64,000 bases of DNA, taken from the NCBI GenBank assembly GCA_038049695.1, contig CP142451.1, positions 67,337,501-67,401,500 on the forward strand, given 5' to 3'. The notes beneath the pieces were generated by a model. That model did not search any database and had not been told where the DNA came from. It saw only the letters and a program-made list of their open reading frames with translations. The position numbers and the translations under genes are program-made. The first letter of the stretch is position 1. The number at the start of each line of letters is the position of its first letter. Shown here piece by piece: positions 1 through 10,561 of the stretch. The DNA comes from Cinnamomum chago (lineage: Eukaryota; Streptophyta; Magnoliopsida; Laurales; Lauraceae).

Positions 1-940
1 TTGGGCTAGACAGGAAACCTGGGCGCACCTATGTGTGCGCCTAGGTGTTTCTGTGAACTTGGGCGCACCTGTATGGGCGCCCAAGTGGTGCCTTGATGTT
101 CTTCAACCGTCCGACTTTGATTCGAGGTTCCAGATGGGTTTAAGTTGATTAAAATTTTGATTTTAAGGTTGTTGTTGGTTCGGTAAGGATTCTGAGATGT
201 TCATTGAGGTCAAGGTTGGAAGTGAATAAGAATTCGGTGGTCTCAGGGAATGGAGATGAACTTGGGCGCACCTGTGGTTACGCATATGTTCCTTGGGTGA
301 CTTGGGTGCCACCACAGCGTCTGGTTCATGTGTTTTGGTGCTCTCCGGGATTCGTTCACTTAGGCTTGGAGTTTGAGGTGTTCTATGTTAATAAATCTAT
401 ATCCCGGGTTAGTCTTGAGTCTATAAACCATAAATGTGGCAGTGGTTTGTGTTCGGGAGTTGAAGTGCAACCGAACCGCGCTTCGGGATTGGAACAAGGA
501 GTTGGGCGCACTTATGTGTGCGCCCAGGTTCCTGGGGTGACTTGGGTGCACCTGTAGGGGGGCCCAAGTGTCTGTCTGTTGAGTGATTCCGGGTTCGTTC
601 GATTCTAGGGTGTTTCAAAGTCGGATTCGTATCTCAGTTGGGGAATGTCTTTATTCTCTGGATGTGGCTTAGTCTTATCGTCTTTAATTAGGTTTCGATT
701 GGGATCTTAACTAAGGATTGATGGCTAGGGTTTTGTTTGTTAGGGTTTGATTTAATGGTTGGTTGGCTAGGGTTTTATTTATTAGGGATTGCTTAAAGGC
801 TGTTGATTAAGGATTTTAGTTAAGGTGTTTTATTAGGGTTCAATTAATTAGAGTTTGGAAATTAGGATTCAGGTCAATGGTTTTAATTAAAATTGATTTA
901 GGCGTTTTAATTAGATGTTTTTAATTAAGGTTAAGTTAGG
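1..940. other. Unassigned LTR-like DNA, left part
   Basis: No coding region can be supported. The first 570 bases hold several copies of an inverted-repeat unit described separately. From about 640 to 940 the DNA is T-rich with scattered TTAGGG-like words. The segment is interrupted at 940/941 by a solo LTR and resumes at 3899. The same inverted-repeat unit recurs at 4430-4910 and in the LTR-like block at 20650-21062, so I infer an LTR of that family, but neither terminus is visible here. Confidence 0.4.
20..570. repeat. Cluster of ~30-bp inverted-repeat units, GGCGCC type
   Basis: About five units of the form ACTTGGGCGCAC, a 6-8 base spacer, then GGCGCCCAAGT lie near 20-46, 57-86, 254-300, 500-530 and 540-570. 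The clearest is 57-86, whose two arms pair nearly end to end. The units are spaced by unrelated sequence, so this is a dispersed cluster, not a head-to-tail satellite. Confidence 0.75.
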
Positions 941-1318
941 TGTCGCGACCCCGGAATGGACCCCTGGCCCGCGACGTGGTTGATTTGGTTTGTTATGTTT
1001 TCCCACAGGTTCCCGCGGTGAGGATTCCTGAAACACGCGGAATCTGACTCACATGATCAAGTTTGTGGAAGCGTGTTGCAAATCACATCAAGGTAAGCAC
1101 CAATAAATTTTTAAGTGCTATGACAAATAATAGCAAGACATAGTATGAAAACAAAGGAGTTAACAAGGCATTCCCATCATAATTCAAGTTATGAGACTAC
1201 ACAAAGTAGGTTAAGTCTAGTGACATCCCATAAGAGGCCAACAGAGGCCAATACAATTCTCAAAATAATAAAAGAACCCCATGACAAAAATGGCGAAACT
1301 CAAGAACCCGCCCGACGT

Positions 1319-1410
1319 CTAGTTGACATCGTCGGGCTGCCACTCTCTAACTGGGGGTGGCTCAAAAGCCTCCTCCGGACGCTCCTCCTCAAAGGCAACG
1401 TCACCTGCAC
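1319..1410 (-). other. Conserved 92-base acceptor-like/coding-like LTR block (family I solo)
   Basis: Minus strand: a TTGGTGCTCAG word resembling a 3' splice site is followed by 92 bases open in one frame to a TAG stop, with the acidic motif EEERPEEAFE and the end EWQPDDVN. The same block with the same length occurs in the other family I and family II LTRs. Confidence 0.5.
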
Positions 1411-2282
1411 CTGAGCACCAACAAACAAGGATCAAACACAACGGTTTGACAGGTAATCAATTTAGGCATGAGCATAAAGTGATAAACGTTTAAAGATACA
1501 TATAAAGACATTTTGCTGAATGGTAAATAGTGACATGACTAAAGTACATTTCAAAATACGAGCAAAGCTAACATGAATACTTATAATATCATGAATAGTT
1601 ACATTCCACAAAGAGCCCATCCTTTCTTTATCATATATAATGAAAAGAGCAAGCATGCACGACAAGCATGATGTACATAATATAATCACGACACGATTCC
1701 CACATATACGGGGATTCCGGCCGCAGAACCGGACACTCACGATGTGTAATAAATACACGACCAGTCTGTAGATAGTCCACATGTTTAAGGACCCCCAGAC
1801 AGTGGATCAAATTGAAAGGGCAGTCCAAGCTCAGTGGTGTTCACTTAGATTCATGAATGCACAAAACACGCGAAACACGGTCTAAACATGTCGAGATAAA
1901 AAGGGGAAAGTCACTTAACAAAACACGACAAGCATGACTAGCAAAAGGCATAATTAATATGCATAACACACTTAGGAAGTGACCCCTTTTTCTTGAAACA
2001 AATCTGCAAAACGAGCTTGTACTTAAACTTCAAAATGAGTACACGATGATATTCATTGCATCAAAGTCAGAGTACGAATACAAAGCCTAACAAGCACATG
2101 TAAGGACCTTTGATTGATCCTTGTGTAATTGAACCCAGATGTTGGAAATTTAAAAGAGAATCGGTGCCCCGAAAGTTAAAGGACATCTCAGGTTTGAGTG
2201 CACAATATCAGGCTAAAGGTAACTTAACATGTTCTAGTTTTCATTCTTGCAATTACTATTCAAAACAGGCAATTTGTCAAAG

Positions 2283-2690
2283 TCGGTCAGCTCGCGGTCA
2301 GGTGTCGGCTAGCCGAACTAGGATCGGGCGGCTAGCCGCCAGCTGACCGACAGGCTGACCGCTGGAAATCCAGGTCCTGATGCAGCTCTCTGGAAAAGGA
2401 ACCGACTGACTTCGGTTGGCTTACGGTTAGCCGAAAAACAACCTGGCGGCTAGCCGTAAGCTAACCGTTGGAACCCAAGTCTAAAACTTAGCTTTCGGGA
2501 AAAGGAGCCGAAAACGTTAGGTTGGCCAGCGGTTAGCCAAAAAGGGGTATGGCAGCTAGTCGCTAGCTGACCGTCAAGCTGACCGAAACCCACTGTCGAA
2601 AAGTCAGCTTCTGGAAATGGAACCGCCGAGCTCGGTCAGCTCGCGGTTAACCGAAATGGGGATTTCGGCTAGCCGCCAGCTGACCGACAC
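2283..2690. repeat. Palindrome island of family I LTR (GCTAGC/CAGCTG type)
   Basis: Dense self-complementary words, for example TCGGCTAGCCGA at 2305-2316 and GGCGGCTAGCCGCC at 2327-2340, mixed with GGTCAGCTGACC-like words. The same island lies at 46236-46672 and 60941-61371 in the LTRs of the full element. Confidence 0.85.
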
Positions 2691-3898
2691 TGCACGGGAA
2701 GTGCAGTTCAGTCCAGATTTTTCACATTTCCTTCTTCCTTTCTTTTTGTTTCTCATCCCACCTGTACTCCCTGAGCCTCCATGCTCTCCAAGGGTAAAAC
2801 ACACATTTCAAAACACAATTTGAGACATTAAAATCCTATTCTTCAATAAAAAAAAAATCCCCAAATTTTTCACTGAATGAGAAGAGTGCAAGGAAAACAA
2901 TTGCACTGCACACATGCTAACATCCATCCTAGATTGGTTACTTGCCTTAGTTCAAGATGCCAAAAACTTCTCCAAGCACTTCACTCAAGGTAATCTCAAG
3001 AACTACAAAACCCAAGAAAACCACACAAACTCACTCAATCTTAAAAACAAGAAACCCATTTTCACAAAAGGGTTTGTAAACATGAAAAACAAGATCTTTA
3101 GGAGCTAAAAAGACTTCATGAAGGAGATGGGTTGGAGCTCTTACCTAGAAAAGGTCAAACAAAGAGGAATGAAGACAATGGAGAGCTTGCTCACTTCTAC
3201 CTTTCAAGAAAATGACATCAATGGAGAGCTTGAGATGAGAGGAAGAAGATGATAGTCTTAGAATTCCATTTGGAGGCTTCTAACTTGATCATTCAAGAGG
3301 AATAAAATGGAGGGAAAAGATTTCTCCTCTTGGTTGCTCTAGGGTTTGGTTTGAGAGTGAAAGGAGGGAAAGAGAAGAGAGTTGACTTAAAGCACTTGCA
3401 AATGGGACCCAATAAACTTGAACCTTGTATTGACAAAAACATGATCTTGCAGGCCTCTGATGAGTTCGACAAAAAAGGATAAAATGATCCTCGAAATATC
3501 TAGTTTCCAAAAAGTATATTTTTGGCATGGTTTTGAGATCTCGAAAATTGTGTCCAGATTTGTGTATAAAAGACAATTTTACCCTTTTTGGGCCAGAACT
3601 TGGGTTTTTGGGCTTCAAACATGAATAGACTGAAGATGAAAGTTGTAACACATAGAAAAATCATTCAAATGAAATCAAAATCACAAATACATGGAAACCG
3701 ATACGAACCTCCCAAGCTCACACGTGCACTCAGGCCTTCTTGAGTGTGTTTGACTAATACTAAACGTTCTCAAAATTTCCAAAGCTATGTCCAAAACACA
3801 AACTAATTATTTCTAACCCAACGACAACTAAACCTACTTAGGACTAAACACACACTAATCATACACTAGTCGAAATAGATCTGGGTCGGGGTCTAACA

Positions 3899-5093
3899 TT
3901 GGGTGTTTTAATTAAGTATTACTTTTTTAAGTGTACTAATTTGCTTAGGTGCGAATGCAATAACCTAGGTTTATCTAGTTACTATCTACTCTTTTTTGGG
4001 TGTTTCTATTTCTTTTACTTTTTTTTTGTTATCTTCTCTAATTACTAAAGAGTAATATGAGAAGGGAAGAGTTTTATGGTTTTATGTTTTTTTTTTTTTG
4101 GTGTTTTTATGCAATAGCAATGTAACCTAATCTAAAGAGCAAATTATGATCCTCTACTTAGTGTCTATTGTTTTTCTTCTATTACTTCTTTTAATTACAT
4201 ATTTTTTTTTGTGTTCTCTTCTCTAATTACTGGAGAGCAAGATGAGAGGATAAGTGTTTTATGATTTTGTGATTTTTTTTTGGTATTTTATGCAATTTAT
4301 CCTAACCTAAAATGACGATGATTCGAAGTCTAGAAGTTCAGTAGTCAATTGAAATCACCACAAAGATAAAATAACAAGCTAAATGGAATGCAAAGGTATG
4401 GAAAATGCTGGCCGAAAATTAAGCCAAGGACTTGGGAGCACCTACAGGGGCGCCTAAGTATCTCTGTAGGACTTGGGCGCACACACAGTGGTGCCCAAGT
4501 GTTTCCTCTGCGAGTTGTGATACACTTGCATTTTTCAGCAATATTCCAATTCGATTTTCGACACTTCGTGACTAAATATGAGGTCCTAATATGAATTATT
4601 GATATAATAACCTTCGGATTTGAGAGTAATGACATGAGGACCAAAGTCTAAGAGGCGGATCTCTTTGGCAGGAACTTGGGTGCACCCACAGTGCCGCCCA
4701 AGTACACTACTTTTTTTCTTTACCTTTTGGTAATATATATCTCGGTATTCCTTCGATTCTTTCAACGCTTTTTGTGGATCCGAAGGTTTTGATATCAATG
4801 TATATGAAGACAGACTCGGATCTAAGAACCAGAAAGCGCGCGAAATGGGAAATTGGGGCCAAAGCCCTATCCAGAAACTTGGGAGCACACACAATTGCGC
4901 CCAAGAGTTTTCCTGCACCTTTCTTCCTCTTTTGTTTCTTTTCTCAATACTTTTCGCGCGATTTGGAATGCAAAGTTACAGATCCGAAGGTCCCGATATC
5001 AATATGTATGAAAACAAATTCGGATCTAAGAAATAAAATGTGCTTAATATGAAAATCGGGGTTGGAACCCAACGCAGACACTCGAGCGCACCC
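3899..5093. other. Unassigned LTR-like DNA, right part
   Basis: Continuation of the DNA at 1-940 beyond the solo LTR. No gene is supported. About 3975-4310 holds two diverged copies of a ~190-base T-rich repeat, each with a CTCTAATTACT word. About 4776-5040 holds two copies of a ~205-base repeat, each with a GATATCAAT word and TCGGATCTAAGAA. The segment ends abruptly at 5093, where SIRE-A sequence starts in the middle of its internal region. Confidence 0.45.
4430..4910. repeat. Second cluster of GGCGCC-type inverted-repeat units
   Basis: Four units of the CTTGGG(C/A)GCAC ... GCGCCCAAG form near 4430-4460, 4470-4500, 4675-4705 and 4880-4905. Arms are imperfect but positions and spacer length match the units at 20-570 and 20650-21062. 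Confidence 0.7.
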
Positions 5094-5384
5094 ACTTGAA
5101 AGCTTTCTCCCCCTTTGATGGATAGGAGATCTTCGAGTACTTGAACTCTCGAACTCTCTCCCCCTTTGCCATTAAATTGCAAAGGTACCTACACACATGA
5201 AATAAGAAAAATACCTTGAGTAGCACCTGTTAACAAATGAAATCGAAAATGAAATACATAACAGGCTATCATGTATGGAAAAAGTCTCTAAGGGTTCAAA
5301 GGCAATCCTAGGGTCAATTTGATCAAAACTAATACTTCCTATGAAGGTTTACACTCCCCCTCAATCCATTCTCTTCTTTTGTCA

Positions 5385-7500
5385 AACTTTTGACAAGATT
5401 TAACTATTAGGTGCAAGAAGAAGATGGTTTAACCAATTGAGGGTCAACTTCAAGAAAAGGATTAGATTCATATAACTATAAGGCACAATATGATCAAATT
5501 ACCTAAAAGAGAGCTAGGTCTAATGAGAAAAGCAATCATGGATATCAATTGGACAAACAAAGAATACCAATTGAGATTTAGGATATGACTTAATAAATCA
5601 ATCACTCTAAAATGGATTTAAAAGTATAACTATTATGAGAAATCCAAATTAGAGCTATCCATGATATGGGGTTTACTCAAACATAGCATCAATCAATATT
5701 ACTTATGAAAAACATATGCTATGTAAGATTTTGAAAATCATTTCATTCAATCAATAAATATGACTTATTAAAGTGCAAATTGAGTGAAATGAAATTCAAG
5801 CATGAAGCCAACCTCAACTAATAACCAACCAATATTATGAACACATAAACATGGTGGTCATGATATATACCTATATGAGCAAAAGAGGTGGCAACATGAA
5901 CATTATGATGCTAATGGTGTGTGACATGGAACAATCATATTACTTATCAAGTTCAATCCAATGCACACAAGGTTTATCACATTCACAAGAAATCAAATCA
6001 ATCAAACATTATACCAATTGAATCCAATTGAATTTGATAACATGATAAAGAGCAAGAATGTGACAAAACTTCCATCAAGCATCATAAGTGCATATTCATC
6101 ACTTTTAAAGATATAACTATAGAGCATAGTGATGAACAAGATAAATTTCAATGCTAAAGGATATGACTTTGAAATGCATGCAATTTATAAAGTGACTAAA
6201 TCATATGAATTCAACATCTAAGATGTCCATCAAACATATAGAAATATGAGGAATGGATTTCAAAGAGTTTCATATGATTAAGATCACTACTTATGAAGTT
6301 GAAACATGTATAAGGATGACACCAAGAGAATCTACATGAATCAACATCATAACCATCCAAAAAGAAATGACTATAAAGCATAGAGGATGGATTTGAGTTC
6401 TAGTATGGTTTCTACAAATATAATAAATAACACAACCATACATAGAACAATTTGACATTTGCATAGAGAGGATTAATCAACACTCAAGATCTAACTCATA
6501 CCAATCATTAAAAAGAATATAACTATTTAAGCACAAGAAGGTATGAAGTTAAAAGAATCAATCTATCATGTAACATCTCCACTCTTAGCAAATGTACTAA
6601 GCTTACAATGCAATGAAAAAGGATATGAGGTCTATATCAAATGAACTTAGTACATTAAATCACAAATGCACTTAAAAAGCTCAAAAACAAGATTTTACTA
6701 TAAAGCACATAAACACTCATTAATTTGCATTAATGAAACTATATACCAAAATAGGCACAAACATGCAAATCATATCCAACCATGCAATGTAAGACAACAA
6801 AATCAATTTGCATAAAGAATGTAACTCAATGAGCAAAGATGCAAATTGTTTGTAAAAATTATTTCCTTTCAAAAGATACAATCATAATTAGGCACAAGGA
6901 AATAAATTCAAGGAAAATGCTTCTATAAATATAACTAATAAAGCTTAGAACATTTTCCAAAGTTTTTCAAATCACTTCAATGTATGAAATTCCAACAAAG
7001 AATCATTTATAGAATTAAGAGCAAGTGATTTTGAAAAACAAGAAGTGTACTATTGTAAAGTTTTCAATTTGTAAAAACAATAGACACTTACAAATTTTCC
7101 ATATCAAAAGATATAACTTGTAAATCAATGGAAAACTAAGGTTGCTTCAAATCATTTGATTTCCAAAAAGGATCTAACTATGACAAACATCAAATGATTT
7201 TCCAACATCAATTGATCATGAAAAACTAGCTATGAAAGCATTTGTAATCACAATCAATTGATCATGAATAGATATGCACTACAAGAAATATAACTATATG
7301 ATCAAAATGCAAATCCATCATGAAAAGGTTGCAATCAAAGGATTTTGAAAACCATGAGATATAACTATAAAAGTTCATGAAGACAAAATCAAATGATCAC
7401 AAAGAAACATTGCATTTTAAAAGATGAGACTAAAAAGAAACAAAATGCAAATGTATCATGACCAACAAATAGATATGACTAAAAAGAATAGGTTGGTTTA
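5385..7500 (-). repeat. Hairpin array, SIRE-A copy 1
   Basis: About 20 consecutive inverted repeats with different arms. Examples of arm pairs: 5681-5689/5716-5724, 5739-5751/5779-5791, 6095-6103/6128-6136, 6199-6209/6269-6279, 6591-6601/6646-6656, 6804-6813/6839-6848, 6859-6868/6896-6905, 6963-6977/7023-7038, 7149-7160/7189-7200, 7410-7418/7442-7450. Loops repeatedly contain a word near GATATAACTAT, often followed by AAGCACAAG. No coding capacity. Confidence 0.8.
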
Positions 7501-7787
7501 GGGGGATCAAGGCCTTAAGGTTACTCAAATAGTCTACCTTTGAAAATTCACCTAAAGCCTTGAAAAGGTTGTCCTTGAAAGATCACTTTGAGGACTCACC
7601 AACTCTAGAAGATATAACTTGAGAAAGTCTTAGAGTGGTGCAAAGAGGCTAGGGAAAATTCATTTTCAAACATAGTGGAAATCTTTAAAAAGATATGCAA
7701 TAAATCACAACACTAGGGTTCAAATCTAGCAAGGATCAACTCCGGGTTGTTAAGCCCTAAAATGGAGTAACCCGCTCTGATAGCACT
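7500..7787 (-). other. Gag-tail remnant and leader, SIRE-A copy 1
   Basis: This stretch aligns with the 3' end of the SIRE-B gag ORF (around 30480-30600) and then reaches the primer site (variant of TGGTATCAGAGC on the minus strand) next to the LTR at 7788. It suggests that SIRE-A descends from a SIRE-B-like element by loss of most of gag. Confidence 0.6.
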
Positions 7788-9436
7788 TGTAAATCCATGG
7801 GGATCCGAACCCTAGAGGGGGGGTGAATAGGGTGAGCTTCTTTTATGACCAATTTTAACAATTTTAACTTCTTTAAAACAAACTAGTCACAAGTGATGAT
7901 TATCAAACAAAATGCGGAAGCTTAAAGAAAACAATCACCACAAAGCAAGCACCATCACACAAGTATTTATAGTGGTTCGGCCTCAATGCCTACATCCACT
8001 ACCGGCTTGTGATCCAACACCCCACCGGATTTCCACTATTTATGCTTTTCAATAGGCTAAGCAATAACCTTTACAATATGCTTTCCAAGGCTAAGCAATA
8101 ACCTTACATTGATGTTTTTCAAGGCTTAACATCAACCTATACATTATGCTTTTATAGGCTGAGCAATAACCTCTTCAACCACATGGTTGGTTATCTCACT
8201 AAGTTGTGTCTTTAATACACTAGATGGAGATTCATTTTAGCTCATTACATTGCCTCTTAATTAGGCGGATATGGAAGTGAAAAACTAATACACACTCACA
8301 CTATGGATGCAAAGATGAAAGTACATGAAGTGTGTGTGTGTGGTCCTCAATCATTTTGAAAATGGAAGCTCATAAATGTATGCCTAAGGCTTTTGAAAGT
8401 TTTAGCTCAAAAACATTTATGATTGAGGAAATGCTAATCACATGTTAAAAGTAACAACTTGTTAATGAGATCAAAGATTTACAAGTTGTATGAAATGAAT
8501 TAGCACTAAACATGTGATGCATAGGGATGTCAATCAAATCAACATGAAGCTCAAAACATAAAAATAGATTTGATTGAAATAAGGGGACAAATCATATGTA
8601 ATTATAAATACAACTTGAATATGATATACCAATCAAAGTGATGCAAGTTGTGAAACTATAAAACAATAATACACATATGATTTGTAAACATGTTGAATCC
8701 AAAACATAAGATATATTTGAAAAGGATTTTCTTATGATGGAAAACAACAACCAAAGATTCAACAAAGTATATGAATCATGTTACATATTTCATTAACATG
8801 ATCTACTTAGATTTACCAAAGATAAAGTACTACTTTGATGAATCAATGGTGATGTATCCAAAACAATAGATCTATTCAAAATATAACACATGCTAAGGAT
8901 ACAACACATCATAGGTTAACATGTTACTAAGATTTACCAATGATAAAACAAAACATGAAAACATATGATTTGTAAAGAAGTTGAATCCAAAACATAAGTT
9001 AGTTTTGAAAGAGATGTTCTTATGATGGAAAACAACAACCAAAGATTCAACCAAGTATATGGATCATGTTACATATAATTCCAAAGGTTTTTCCATTAAC
9101 ATGATCTACTTAGATTTACCAAAGTTAAGTACTACTTGGATTGAATCATATGATGTTGTATCCAAAACAATAAATCAACTCAAAACATAAAACATGTTAA
9201 GGACACAACACAAACATAGTTTAACATGCTAGAAATGATTTACCAAAAATAAAACAAAGCATGAAAACATATGATTAAGGAAGGAAGAGCCTACTTGGTG
9301 GTTTAACTTCATTAATCCAAGCTTTAGCTTTCCTAATCATCCCCTTCATCCCTTGGTTCTTTTCCCTTTTGATATGCCTCAATACCTCTCAAGGAGGGGC
9401 TTAAAATTCCCAACTTTTGGTAAGGGAAAGAACTCA

Positions 9437-9444
9437 TATTTATA
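9437..9444 (-). promoter_or_regulatory. TATA box of SIRE-A LTR
   Basis: TATAAATA on the minus strand, about 25 bases downstream (in element sense) of the palindrome island. The same arrangement is at 14614-14621 in the right LTR. Confidence 0.6.
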
Positions 9445-9470
9445 GCAAAAAGTTGCCAACGGCTAGTCCT

Positions 9471-9609
9471 CGGTCGACCGGCAAAGAGGTCTCGGTCGAC
9501 CGGGAAGGCACAACGGTCAGATTTCTGACCGTTGGAGGTTTCAGTTCAGAAACTGCAGGTTTTACCTCCAGTTGTCTCGGTCGACCGAGACCTGCCTCTC
9601 GGTCGACCG
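9471..9609. repeat. Palindrome island of SIRE-A LTR (GTCGAC type)
   Basis: Four GGTCGACC-centred palindromes: 9471-9480, 9493-9502, 9575-9590 (16-base TCTCGGTCGACCGAGA) and 9600-9609. Between the two pairs lies an inverted repeat with 11-base arms (CAACGGTCAGA at 9511-9521, TCTGACCGTTG at 9524-9534). A duplicate island is at 14648-14786. Confidence 0.9.
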
Positions 9610-10003
9610 GCGACACTGCCGGGACAGCCTCCCTTTGACAAAAAATGCAACTTTTGCATATTTGAAGGTTTTTCTATGGGGGACATTTTGGCCACTAAAT
9701 CAAGCTTGAAAAACATGTTTTAAAGATTCTAATGGTTTTTAAAACATGAACATAAAAAGCCTAAAAAGATTCAAAACTTTAAAAACAAAGGCTTGCTTGA
9801 TTTCTTGAAAACTCTTTTCTAAAACAAATGCATCCAAGTTTTAAAAACAAATCATGCATAAATCAATACTTTTATAAATCTTAAAAGCAATGCATGAATA
9901 AAACAAGATTTCAAGTTTATTTAAAACCAATGCAAGTGTGTAAATCAAATGATGCTTGAATGATAATGCATCCATCAAATTGCAATCTAGAAAATTCCTA
10001 ACA

Positions 10004-10545
10004 ATCTCCCCCTTTGCAATTTGATGGCAAACACACTCACCACTGAGATTACACACTTAGTCTTCAGCTCCCCCTCAGCTGGACAAGTCTTGAAATCTTC
10101 TTGGATGCTTCTCTTAGCTTGGGCTCTTTTCTTCTCTTCATTCTTCATGATGCTTGGAGCTTGATCATTCTTCAATCTTTCTTTCTTTAGCCAAGCATAT
10201 TCTTTAGCTCCAAGCTTTGTTTCTTCTATTGGCTCTCCCCCTTTGACCATGCTTCTTTCTCCTCTTGAGAACTTGAAAGCTTTCTCCCCCTTTGATGGAT
10301 AGGAGATCTTCGAGTACTTGAACTCTCGAACTCTCTCCCCCTTTGCCATTAAATTGCAAAGGTACCTACACACATGAAATAAGAAAAATACCTTGAGTAG
10401 CACCTGTTAACAAATGAAATCGAAAATGAAATACATAACAGGCTCTCATGTATGGAAAAAGTCTCTAAGGGTTCAAAGGCAATCCTAGGGTCAATTTGAT
10501 CAAAACTAATACTTCCTATGAAGGTTTACACTCCCCCTCAATCCA
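10004..10545 (-). promoter_or_regulatory. Multiple polypurine tracts, SIRE-A
   Basis: The sense strand repeats CAAAGGGGGAG or close variants next to the 3' LTR: plus-strand CTCCCCC words near 10005, 10068, 10233, 10283, 10334 and 10530. The one touching the LTR at 10003 is the expected plus-strand primer. Multiple polypurine tracts are a known feature of Sireviruses. Copies near 5107-5175 belong to the truncated left unit. Confidence 0.8.
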
Positions 10546-10561
10546 TTCTCTTCTTTTGTCA

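Larger units (their letters stand above)
941..3898 (-). mobile_element. Solo LTR, Tekay/Del-type Ty3 family I (reverse)
   Basis: 2958 bases beginning TGTCGCGACCCCGG and ending GGTCGGGGTCTAACA on the plus strand. Reversed, this is the same LTR as those of the chromovirus at 45001-62708, including the terminal words, the palindrome island and the 92-base conserved block. Flanks are ttagg (936-940) and ttggg (3899-3903), a five-base target duplication with one change. No internal sequence is attached, so it is a solo LTR left by LTR-LTR recombination. It is visibly more diverged than the two LTRs of the full element and so probably older. Confidence 0.88.
7788..10003 (-). mobile_element. SIRE-A LTR, left copy (2216 bp)
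   Basis: Starts TGTAAATCCATGGGG and ends TTCCTAACA on the plus strand. It serves as LTR for the internal regions on both sides. It shares with SIRE-B the block TAGTGGTTCGGC, the word TGCGGAAGC and diverged copies of a ~34-base repeat around GGCTAAGCAATAACC. The right LTR at 12965-15180 has the same length with about four differences seen. Confidence 0.9.

Noticed and set aside
720-800. Telomere-like TTAGGG words
   Set aside because: They are scattered and irregular, not a tandem TTTAGGG run.
5385-7500. CRISPR-like array
   Set aside because: This is a plant sequence. The shared word is short and degenerate, lies in hairpin loops, and the intervals are not uniform spacers between identical repeats.
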